Of a stretch of DNA of 53,197 bases, positions 27,635 to 34,886 are shown one piece after another (position 1 is the first letter of the stretch; each line of letters opens with the position of its first letter). The notes beneath the pieces were generated by a model. It did no database searches. It was not told where the DNA came from and saw only the letters and a program-made list of their open reading frames with translations. A program made the position numbers and the translations under genes. Source of the DNA: an uncultured Bacteroidota bacterium (GTDB lineage: Bacteria; Bacteroidota; Bacteroidia; Chitinophagales; Saprospiraceae); the NCBI GenBank assembly GCA_937872515.1, contig CALMSX010000060.1, positions 1 through 53,197 of the forward strand, read 5' to 3'.

Positions 27635-28717
27635 ATGAAACGATTAACTTTTTTATGGGTATTATTTGCCGGCCTGGCAATGGGCTTGCAGGCTCAACCA
27701 CTTGATGAAGAAATAGGATTTAAGTTGGTTAAAGCAGAATACCTCATCAATACGGAGCGCTTTGAAGATGCGATCAAAGAATTGAATGCCGTAATATTAG
27801 AAAACCCCAACTATAAAAATGCACTGCTGTTGAGAGCAGAAACCAAATACAAGTTGGCGGCATACAAAGGTGCCAAAAACGATGCCATGGAGTACATAAC
27901 CAGCCATGGTATTACCGCTAAGGCTGCTTCTATTTTGGGTAAGTCTGAGTTTGCCATGGGCAATGATGATCCCGCGCTGAATTCACTTACTGCGGCTACC
28001 TCCTTGGGAGAATCCGATTTTAGAATTTATGAAATCAAGGCAGAAATTTTAGAAAGAAAAAATCAAAAAATAAGTGCCTGCGAAGCGTGGCAGGCTGCTG
28101 CGAGGTTGGGAAGCACAAAAGCTGCCATCAATGCCCGTAAGTTATGTGGCACAAAAACGGAGGTCCCTGTACAACAAGTGCCTGTCAACAATGATGCGAC
28201 ACACACAGATGACAATGACGCCACACACCATGAAGAAGTTAATCCCGGAACGGTTAGCGCAGATACCAGCGTGGTAGCAGAGGGTGAAGTGATTTCAGAA
28301 GGAAGCCATGAAGCCACAGATTCCACCAAAACTGAAAATGCAGAAAACCAGACTAGTGGGGGTCAGACCAATGATGGCGGTGATCTTTTAATACCGGATG
28401 AAGACAATACCATCAACAGCATTGTCATCGATGAAGAGTTGACCCTTGAATTGTTTGGACAAGGATTGGGCAAACGAAGGGTTTTGGAACGCCCCAGCAT
28501 CCTGATACTGGCAGAAAAAGATGGGCTGGTTACCGTTGAAATCTGTGTCAACGCGGAAGGCAGGGTTGACTATGCGGAATTTGTAGCTTCCAAATCAACC
28601 CTCAGTCAAAACAGCCTTGTGTCACTAGCCATCAGGAAGGCAAAAGAATTTTGGTTCGAAGATTCAGATTACCCAAAACAATGTGGTTTCATCCGATTCA
28701 AGATCAAGGGAAGTTAA
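27635..28717 (+). CDS. Periplasmic TPR protein with TonB-C-like domain
   Basis: A 360-residue exported protein. Signal peptide at 1-20 (GLQAQ). Residues about 25-170 form tetratricopeptide-like helices (AEYLINTERFEDAIKELNAV, NPNYKNALLLRAETKYKLA). A low-complexity linker rich in Thr, Asp and Glu covers about 175-265. Residues about 275-360 resemble a TonB C-terminal-type domain: GLGKRRVLERPSIL, then GLVTVEICVNAEGRV and the final CGFIRFKIKGS. Unlike true TonB it has a cleavable signal instead of a membrane anchor. It begins 72 bases after the giant adhesin-like gene on the same strand and may serve its export or anchoring (inference). Confidence 0.75.
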   Translation: MKRLTFLWVLFAGLAMGLQAQPLDEEIGFKLVKAEYLINTERFEDAIKELNAVILENPNYKNALLLRAETKYKLAAYKGAKNDAMEYITSHGITAKAASILGKSEFAMGNDDPALNSLTAATSLGESDFRIYEIKAEILERKNQKISACEAWQAAARLGSTKAAINARKLCGTKTEVPVQQVPVNNDATHTDDNDATHHEEVNPGTVSADTSVVAEGEVISEGSHEATDSTKTENAENQTSGGQTNDGGDLLIPDEDNTINSIVIDEELTLELFGQGLGKRRVLERPSILILAEKDGLVTVEICVNAEGRVDYAEFVASKSTLSQNSLVSLAIRKAKEFWFEDSDYPKQCGFIRFKIKGS

Positions 28718-30253
28718 TCATTTGATTTTTTTCAATACCTCTTCCTGTACCGTGGTTCCATTGATTTTGGCATCCAGCCATGCGATGATGTCAAGGTACA
28801 GGAAGGGTCTTTTTTCGTAGGGGTGCTCGCTGTAAGGCAGCAATTTAGCCCGCAAACTTTTAAACTCTTTTTTCACATCCGTCGGGAAAATATTTGGCGT
28901 TTTTCTCAGGAATGAGAGGATTTCTCTTTGCACGCCTTGTAAGTCTTCCATGTTGCTGAGAAATCGAAAAACTGAACGTATCTGATAACTCATCAATACC
29001 TCATTGCCCAGTTCATAGTGTACAATCAAGCTCAGAAACCGAGCAAAACATTGGATGTCTTGTCTGATTTTAGATGAGGGTGCATTGATGATCAGGTTCA
29101 GGTAAGTGAGGGCATGGCTATAATCATTGGCGCCAAAATAGACGCAGGCCAATTTGTAGTGTAACACAATGATGCGACTCTCATCCCATTGCATTTCATT
29201 TTTTTTCAAGAGTTCTTCCAGGGGCTTACAGTTGTTTTTACCACTTAAAAATTGCCCTGTAAGAAAGATTTCATTGAGCAGGTGCAGATGGTAGTACATC
29301 AGGTAGTTGGATCGGTCGTTTTCACTTAGCTTAATGGGGGGGTGGTCGCCAAAACTTTTATACTTCTGAAAGTAGGATTTAAACTTATCTCTTTTACCGG
29401 CCATGTAGAGCGCATTAAGCGTGTTGTGAAGGCCTTTCAGGTACATGGTTGTATCTGTCAAAATCATTTTTGGGTCTGACTCAAAACAATCCACCCATTT
29501 TTGTGAGAATTTGTAATAGCCGGCAAAATCCTGGATCATATGGTGGTACCAAACCTGGCATTGGAAGAGGTAAACCTTTTCGTAAAAATCAAGATTTTTG
29601 GTACTTTTTTGAGGAAGGTTGGATTGGAAAAAGGCATGGATATAGTCAAAATCTTTTTGGTCTTTGACATAGCCATGTTTCAGGTATAGCGTATAAAGCG
29701 CCATAGACAAATTGCTGTATTCATTGCCGGTCACGAGGTTCCTTACCAGATCGTCGCCTTGTTTTTTTAATCTGTCAGCAATAACAGGATTGCTGCCGGT
29801 GACAAATTGGTTTTCAATAAATCTTTCAAAATCCAGCGCGTGGTACAACAGTGCCTGGTTGTGGATAGCGAGCGCCGATTTTTTAGCTTTTTCAATGCTC
29901 TCCAGCGCCGCTTTCTGCATACCCTTGGTGAGCAGGATTCTGGCGTGATCAATCCATTCGCGGGCAGCAATGTCTTCATAAGTATTTCTTCCGAGCCACC
30001 TGAGACTGCCCAATAATTGTCGGTAAAGATTAGCTTTCAGATTGGGTAGCTGTGATTTTTTGATGCCCTGTATTTTTTGGAGCAACATCGCTTCATTGTA
30101 ATCGCGGTGATCATCTATATAATCGAAAAGCTGTAGAAATAATTTTTCCTCTGCATTGCCCAACCTGCCGGCAAATAACCGAAAATTTCGCTTTTCGGAT
30201 TTGGAAAGAGAATGAATTAAATCTACCAGGTATTCTGTTTGCTGTTTTGGCAT
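28718..30253 (-). CDS. Conserved helical-repeat protein of unknown function
   Basis: A 511-residue, mostly helical cytosolic protein with no signal or membrane segment. The N-terminus (SLSKSEKRNFRLFAGRLGN then LFLQLFDYID) resembles a family I know only as conserved hypothetical in Bacteroidota. The rest looks like TPR-type helical hairpins (AREWIDHARILLTKGMQKAA, LACVYFGANDYSHALTYLNL). It starts 23 bases after the carbonic anhydrase gene on the same strand and is convergent with the TonB-like gene, touching it end to end. A scaffold or regulatory role is possible; no enzyme motif is seen. Confidence 0.75.
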   Translation of the reverse strand: MPKQQTEYLVDLIHSLSKSEKRNFRLFAGRLGNAEEKLFLQLFDYIDDHRDYNEAMLLQKIQGIKKSQLPNLKANLYRQLLGSLRWLGRNTYEDIAAREWIDHARILLTKGMQKAALESIEKAKKSALAIHNQALLYHALDFERFIENQFVTGSNPVIADRLKKQGDDLVRNLVTGNEYSNLSMALYTLYLKHGYVKDQKDFDYIHAFFQSNLPQKSTKNLDFYEKVYLFQCQVWYHHMIQDFAGYYKFSQKWVDCFESDPKMILTDTTMYLKGLHNTLNALYMAGKRDKFKSYFQKYKSFGDHPPIKLSENDRSNYLMYYHLHLLNEIFLTGQFLSGKNNCKPLEELLKKNEMQWDESRIIVLHYKLACVYFGANDYSHALTYLNLIINAPSSKIRQDIQCFARFLSLIVHYELGNEVLMSYQIRSVFRFLSNMEDLQGVQREILSFLRKTPNIFPTDVKKEFKSLRAKLLPYSEHPYEKRPFLYLDIIAWLDAKINGTTVQEEVLKKIK

Positions 30254-30276
30254 GAAGCGGTTAAAAAAGAGCGAAT

Positions 30277-30903
30277 TTACTGAAGACGATATATTTCCAT
30301 GATCTTTGACAAGATTTGGGAAAAATTGATGTTGAGGTCTTTCAATTTTCCTGAATGGACATCAAATATCCAGCCATGTACCAGCAGCCCCCATTCTTTG
30401 TGTGCCCTCTGTACAGATGCTGTTTTGATCAGATTGATGCATTGCTCCTGTACATTGAGTTCGATTAACCGATTGTAGCGGTCATCTTCGTTGATATAGG
30501 TATTGAGCTCTTCCTGGTGGGTGCGGTATACATCCCTGATATTTCTGAGCCATGGATTGAGTATGCCCAAGTCTTTGCTTTGCATGGCTGCTTTGACACC
30601 TCCGCAATAGTAGTGTCCGCAAACGATGACGTGTTTGACCTTTAGGTGATCGATGGCATAATTGATCACAGACATGGCATTGAGGTCGATGCTTACCACC
30701 ATATTGGCTATATTGCGATGTACAAAGATCTCGCCCGGTACCAGGCCCATGATTTCTTCTGCGGTTACCCGGCTGTCAGAACAACCAATGTAGAGGTATT
30801 CCGGATTCTGACCTTTTGATAGCTTATCGAAATACATGGGATCTTCAGCTATGCGATCTTTCACCCATTTTTCATTGTTTTCAAATATTTTGGACAGTTG
30901 CAT
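30277..30903 (-). CDS. Beta-class carbonic anhydrase
   Basis: A 208-residue zinc enzyme interconverting CO2 and bicarbonate. Zinc ligands are C41 (in YIGCSDSR), H97 and C100 (in VCGHYYCGG). The D43/R45 catalytic dyad is present. GEIFVHRNIANMV and SVINYAIDHLKVKHVIVCGH are family signatures. Length and motif order match the Can/type beta enzymes. There is no signal peptide, so it is cytosolic. It lies 11 bases after the bestrophin gene on the same strand, which suggests joint handling of bicarbonate. Confidence 0.95.
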   Translation of the reverse strand: MQLSKIFENNEKWVKDRIAEDPMYFDKLSKGQNPEYLYIGCSDSRVTAEEIMGLVPGEIFVHRNIANMVVSIDLNAMSVINYAIDHLKVKHVIVCGHYYCGGVKAAMQSKDLGILNPWLRNIRDVYRTHQEELNTYINEDDRYNRLIELNVQEQCINLIKTASVQRAHKEWGLLVHGWIFDVHSGKLKDLNINFSQILSKIMEIYRLQ

Positions 30904-30914
30904 AAGAGTGGTTT

Positions 30915-31937
30915 TTAAAGTAAAATATTGTTGACAGGTTTGATGGGATCCGGAATTTCTTCGTAATTAAACATCTCTTTGAGATCGATCTCAATGCCCC
31001 GTGACATGGCAGTTATGGGTACATCGTTGGCGCTGCCCTCAAAGGGACTTTCGGTGACTTCGCCTATCTTTTCAAGGGTGGTAAATAGCCATGCTGATAG
31101 AATAGAAAAAGGAATATTGAGCCAAATCAGATTATCGCCCAACTTATCAAATTCCTGCAACATGCCAAATGGAATCAGCACCACAAAAGCTTTGATAAAA
31201 TATTGATTGAGTGTTGCAAATTGACGGGGATAGGGAAAATTTTTAATTCTTTCGGAGGCTCCCTGCTGGTTGTAGAGTTCCACAATGATTCTTTCCATTT
31301 CCATGTGGCGAAAGTCTTCAATGTATCCCTCATCTAGCAACTGCCTGAGGTGAGCTGATTGAAGGGCCAGGATCTGAGCTGCTTTGTTGGTTTTTTTACT
31401 TACGATATTACATTCTTCTCCGGCAACAAATGGAGCAATGGCTTCGTTGATGGGCACAGCATGTTCGTCAACAGTATAGGTGCGATTGCGGTATTCGATG
31501 TTGTGGACCTGATGGCGGGATTCCCAGATGCGCGGCTCCCTCAGCTGGTAGCGAAGTGCTGTCAGCCAGGCAATATGTCGGTCTATCAATCTTCGTTTTA
31601 CCTTTGACAATTCCTCTTCATTGAGGCTTGTGGTGGCATGGCGATTGGTAACATAGTCCTGAACCATAATGCCCCAACTTCTGCTGGCATTGACAATGGC
31701 GCCCCAGATGCGACGGGCCTCCCACAGACGATCGTAAGACGCATTGTTTTTAAAACCCACCACAAAGGCAACAGCAGTGCCCATGAGGGCAATTGGTAAC
31801 CAGGGTATGGCAATCCACTTACAGTTGAAATACTGGTAGATTGCAGTAGCCACAAAAGCTACCATAAAATGAAAGTAAATATCTCTCCGGGTCCAAAGAA
31901 TAACCTCTTTGAGCGAATAGTTTTTAGCGGTGTGCAT
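30915..31937 (-). CDS. Bestrophin-family anion channel
   Basis: A 340-residue membrane protein of the bestrophin/UPF0187 (YneE) family. N-terminal membrane segments fall at about 22-40 and 45-62. Family marks follow: FKNNASYDRLWEARRIWGAIV, then the later hydrophobic pair near 245-290 (FVVLIPFGMLQEFDKLGDNL, WLNIPFSILSAWLFTTLEKIGE), and ESPFEGSANDVPI near the C-terminus. Bacterial bestrophins form pentameric channels; some family members pass bicarbonate or chloride. It is first in a minus-strand operon with carbonic anhydrase and the helical-repeat protein. Confidence 0.9.
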   Translation of the reverse strand: MHTAKNYSLKEVILWTRRDIYFHFMVAFVATAIYQYFNCKWIAIPWLPIALMGTAVAFVVGFKNNASYDRLWEARRIWGAIVNASRSWGIMVQDYVTNRHATTSLNEEELSKVKRRLIDRHIAWLTALRYQLREPRIWESRHQVHNIEYRNRTYTVDEHAVPINEAIAPFVAGEECNIVSKKTNKAAQILALQSAHLRQLLDEGYIEDFRHMEMERIIVELYNQQGASERIKNFPYPRQFATLNQYFIKAFVVLIPFGMLQEFDKLGDNLIWLNIPFSILSAWLFTTLEKIGEVTESPFEGSANDVPITAMSRGIEIDLKEMFNYEEIPDPIKPVNNILL

Positions 31938-32241
31938 ACCATCAAATTGTTGGACACAAGATAAGACTTAAGAGAATGCCAAACAATGTGAAAGCCGGAG
32001 GCCTAGAACGAATGCTTAAAATTCCAGTTTCTTATTGTCCGATTGAGGAAGTATTATTGAATTTTGCCATTTAATAAAATTTGGTTTTTTGCTGTATTTT
32101 GAGGTAAATACAGAATAAAGTAGCATAAATTTAAATTTTGCAGGATTTAAATAGAAAAAATGACAATTGTTTTAACAAATATTGTTTTTGTGATATTCGA
32201 TCTTAGTAGTAAACAAAATTTTATTTCGCTATCTTTGGTAT
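31938..32241. other. 304-base divergent intergenic region
   Basis: An A/T-rich spacer between the minus-strand bestrophin operon and the plus-strand cytochrome operon, so it must hold promoters for both. A TATCTTTG at 32230-32237 matches the -7 box, but it is only 4 bases before the first ATG of the plus-strand gene. It would therefore imply a nearly leaderless message, and its role is uncertain. No RNA gene is seen. Confidence 0.5.
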
Positions 32242-32631
32242 ATGAAAAGGCGATTGGCTACGCTACTACTTATCTTGTACATTTCGGCCATTGTTCCTAT
32301 TTCGGAATGGGCGAAAATTCCGTATTTGTGGGATCACTATTGTGAACACAAATTGGCCGATGCCAGTATGGACTTTTTCGACTTTATCAACCATCACTAC
32401 GACAACTGTCTTAAGGTCTATCCTGATGCAGAAAAGGACATGAAGCTGCCATTTAAGTCAGACCATCAATCCACCAACACTGTGTTATCCGTTTTGCCCA
32501 AAGAGATGCAACCAATAGTAGTGGTTAAATCACTTCCCACCAAGTTTATCAAAACCAGGTTTATATTCAACAATCATTTCACTTCTGCAGATGAGGCAGA
32601 TACCTGGCAACCGCCCAAACTTCTTGCTTAA
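32242..32631 (+). CDS. Small conserved exported protein of unknown function
   Basis: A 129-residue protein with an N-terminal hydrophobic segment (LATLLLILYISAIVPIS, about 5-21) that could be a signal peptide or membrane anchor. It then has a conserved-looking central block: KIPYLWDHYCEHKL, FFDFINHHYDNC and EKDMKLPFKSDHQ. I recognise this layout as a Bacteroidota family of unknown function, often placed ahead of redox or metal-related membrane genes. The several His and Cys residues hint at metal or heme contact (inference). It is the first gene of the multiheme cytochrome operon, 55 bases before the cytochrome b gene. Confidence 0.7.
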   Translation: MKRRLATLLLILYISAIVPISEWAKIPYLWDHYCEHKLADASMDFFDFINHHYDNCLKVYPDAEKDMKLPFKSDHQSTNTVLSVLPKEMQPIVVVKSLPTKFIKTRFIFNNHFTSADEADTWQPPKLLA

Positions 32632-32686
32632 ATACTTCGGGACCTTCACTTAGCTTTTTGCTTATCTTTTCTTTTTAATTTTTTTA

Positions 32687-33547
32687 ATGAATAAAACCGC
32701 TCATAGCATTTATCTTGCTACGTTGACATTGATAGTCATAGCAGTAACCATTTATCTGTTTTACTATGGTGCTTCGTATTACAATACCAGTATGGAAGAA
32801 CGTTTCTACCATGCGGATCACGCTGTGCTAAAGCCAAGTGGCATTTATGGCCATGGTTTGGGTATCATAGGTACTCTGCTAATTTTAATCGGAGTGTTTG
32901 GTTACATGGCGCGCAAGAGGTATCGTATTTTATCCAGGATAGGGGTACTTAAACATTGGTTAGAGTTCCATATCTTTTTGTGTACACTGGGTCCTATTAT
33001 GATTCTTTTTCATACCTCTTTTAAGTTTGGAGGAATTGTATCCATCAGTTTTTGGAGCATGGTGGCTGTGGTGGCAAGTGGGGTGATCGGAAGGTTTATC
33101 TATTTGCAGATTCCCCGCACCATCCAGGGCAGGGAGTTGAGCATTGCAGAGATCGGTGAAATGCAGGAAGACATATCTTACCGGGTAAGAGAAGAAGCGG
33201 GTGAGCATTCAGAAGATGTATTACAGGCCTGGCACGATGTTATTCAGGAAAGAAAAAACCAGGGCAATCCCGGATTTTTTAAAACGTACATTCGCGACTA
33301 TCAGCTTAAATCGCGTTTTGCTGGCCAGTTAAAGGCCTGGAACATATCCACCCGTAATAACCGAATCATTACCGGATTGATAGCCACAGAACTGGGCATT
33401 CAGAGAAAAATTGAAAGACTCATGTTAATGCAAAAACTATTCAGGTATTGGCACATTGCCCACCTGCCTTTTGCATTGATCATGCTTATCATCATGGTCA
33501 TCCACGTAGGAGTGACCCTTGCTTTTGGCTATAAATGGATATTTTAA
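32687..33547 (+). CDS. Membrane b-type cytochrome (quinol/NAD(P)H electron-entry subunit)
   Basis: A 286-residue inner-membrane protein with about five transmembrane segments: 8-27, 55-74, 92-110, 118-141 and 257-280. Histidines suited to bind heme b lie in or next to them: H56, H90/H95 and H109, then H256, H259 and H273 in the last segment. A charged cytosolic or periplasmic loop of about 110 residues separates segments 4 and 5. The layout resembles cytochrome b561/NarI-like electron carriers, though no named family is certain. The next gene (membrane-anchored Fe-S flavoprotein) begins 1 base after its stop, so it probably passes electrons between that protein and periplasmic cytochromes. 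Confidence 0.7.
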   Translation: MNKTAHSIYLATLTLIVIAVTIYLFYYGASYYNTSMEERFYHADHAVLKPSGIYGHGLGIIGTLLILIGVFGYMARKRYRILSRIGVLKHWLEFHIFLCTLGPIMILFHTSFKFGGIVSISFWSMVAVVASGVIGRFIYLQIPRTIQGRELSIAEIGEMQEDISYRVREEAGEHSEDVLQAWHDVIQERKNQGNPGFFKTYIRDYQLKSRFAGQLKAWNISTRNNRIITGLIATELGIQRKIERLMLMQKLFRYWHIAHLPFALIMLIIMVIHVGVTLAFGYKWIF

Positions 33548-33548
33548 C

Positions 33549-34886
33549 ATGGGCTGGTCAATAGAAGAAATCGGAATTTATGCTGTGGCTGCGCTCATGT
33601 GTGGACTCATTCTTATGATCTATTTGCGCAAGCTTAAAAAAGAATCTAAGGAGGTTGATGTAAAAATTGAAAAAGCCATAGCGGAAGGAGTTCATGAGCC
33701 TGTTTCTCTCCACCCTTACATCGATTTGAATACCTGCATCAAAAGTGGTGCCTGTATCATTGCCTGTCCTGAACAGGATATACTTGGCATTCGAAATGGC
33801 AGAGCTACCCTGATCAATGCATCCAAATGTGTGGGCCATGGAGCTTGCTTTCATGCCTGTCCGGTGGAGGCCATTTCACTCCGCATCGGTACAGAAAAAA
33901 GGGGGGTAGACCTACCTCATGTCAATCAGAATTTTGAAACCAATGTACAGGGAATCTTTATCGCCGGCGAATTAGGTGGCATGGGCCTGATTAAAAACAG
34001 TGTGGAGCAGGGCAAACAAGCAGCCGACGAGATCAAAAAATCAATCGAAAAAAATCACGGTGCTACCTACGATTTGGTCATTGTTGGCGCAGGTCCGGCG
34101 GGCATCTCCGCTTCAGTACAAGCCAAATTGAACGGACTGAATGCTGTGATTTTAGAACAAGATAGTTTGGGAGGAACTGTGTTTAATTTTCCCCGGGCCA
34201 AGGTTGTGATGACCAACCCGATGGACCTTCCGGGCCATGGCAAGGTAAAATTATTTGAGACTAGCAAGACCGAATTGCTCACACTTTGGAATGATGTCAT
34301 CCATAAACACAACATCGATGTCAGAGAACAATCCAAGGTAGAAGGCATTTCCAAAAAAGACCACAACTTTGTTGTCACCACCCACGACGGTGAACAATAC
34401 CACACCCATAAAGTATTGCTTGCCATTGGCAGAAGAGGTACACCACGTAAGCTGGGCGTGCCAGGAGAACAAATGGAAAAAGTAGCTTACCGTTTGCTGG
34501 AACCAGAGCTCATCCAGGGTAAAAAGGTTTTGGTTGTAGGCGGAGGCGATTCAGCTATAGAAAGCGCTATATTATTGGCCCAGGGCAATAAAGTTACCTT
34601 GTCTTACCGCAGCGAAAAATTCAGTCGCTTAAAACCCAAAAACGAAAGCAGCATACAGAATGCGATCAAAACGCAATTGTTAGATGTAGCATTTAATACC
34701 AATGTTGTAAGTATAGAAAGTGACCATGTGATGATGACGGGGCCGGAAGGTGAGTTTAAACTTGACAACGACCTGGTCTACATCTTTGCCGGCGGTGAGC
34801 TGCCCACCCAGTTTTTACAGAAATCGGGAATAGAAATACAAAAACGTTTTGGTTATACAGTAAAATCGCACAAAAGGGTAGGATGA
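33549..34886 (+). CDS. Membrane-anchored Fe-S/FAD/NAD(P) oxidoreductase with permuted order
   Basis: A 445-residue protein. A membrane anchor spans about 7-26. A ferredoxin-like region has two Cx5Cx3CP motifs: C63, C69, C73 and C94, C100, C104. Next comes a segment at about 129-162 (TNVQGIFIAGELGGMG) that resembles the last FAD-binding stretch of thioredoxin-reductase-like proteins. Only then do the FAD-binding GAGPAG (180-185) and the NAD(P)-binding VVGGGDSAIESA (about 330) follow. The C-terminus stops after FAGGELPTQFLQ, without the usual final FAD segment. The start at 33549 follows the upstream stop by 1 base; an upstream ATG at 33519 would overlap it. It is the likely NAD(P)H entry point of the electron-transfer operon. 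Confidence 0.8.
   Translation: MGWSIEEIGIYAVAALMCGLILMIYLRKLKKESKEVDVKIEKAIAEGVHEPVSLHPYIDLNTCIKSGACIIACPEQDILGIRNGRATLINASKCVGHGACFHACPVEAISLRIGTEKRGVDLPHVNQNFETNVQGIFIAGELGGMGLIKNSVEQGKQAADEIKKSIEKNHGATYDLVIVGAGPAGISASVQAKLNGLNAVILEQDSLGGTVFNFPRAKVVMTNPMDLPGHGKVKLFETSKTELLTLWNDVIHKHNIDVREQSKVEGISKKDHNFVVTTHDGEQYHTHKVLLAIGRRGTPRKLGVPGEQMEKVAYRLLEPELIQGKKVLVVGGGDSAIESAILLAQGNKVTLSYRSEKFSRLKPKNESSIQNAIKTQLLDVAFNTNVVSIESDHVMMTGPEGEFKLDNDLVYIFAGGELPTQFLQKSGIEIQKRFGYTVKSHKRVG

Noticed and set aside
28716..28730. A short AATCA/TGATT hairpin with T run at a convergent gene junction
   Set aside because: The five-base A/T stem with a two-base loop is too weak, though T residues follow.
32160..32345. 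A 61-codon plus-strand frame before the cytochrome operon
   Set aside because: It overlaps the better supported 129-residue gene out of frame, and its hydrophobic content has no recognisable pattern.
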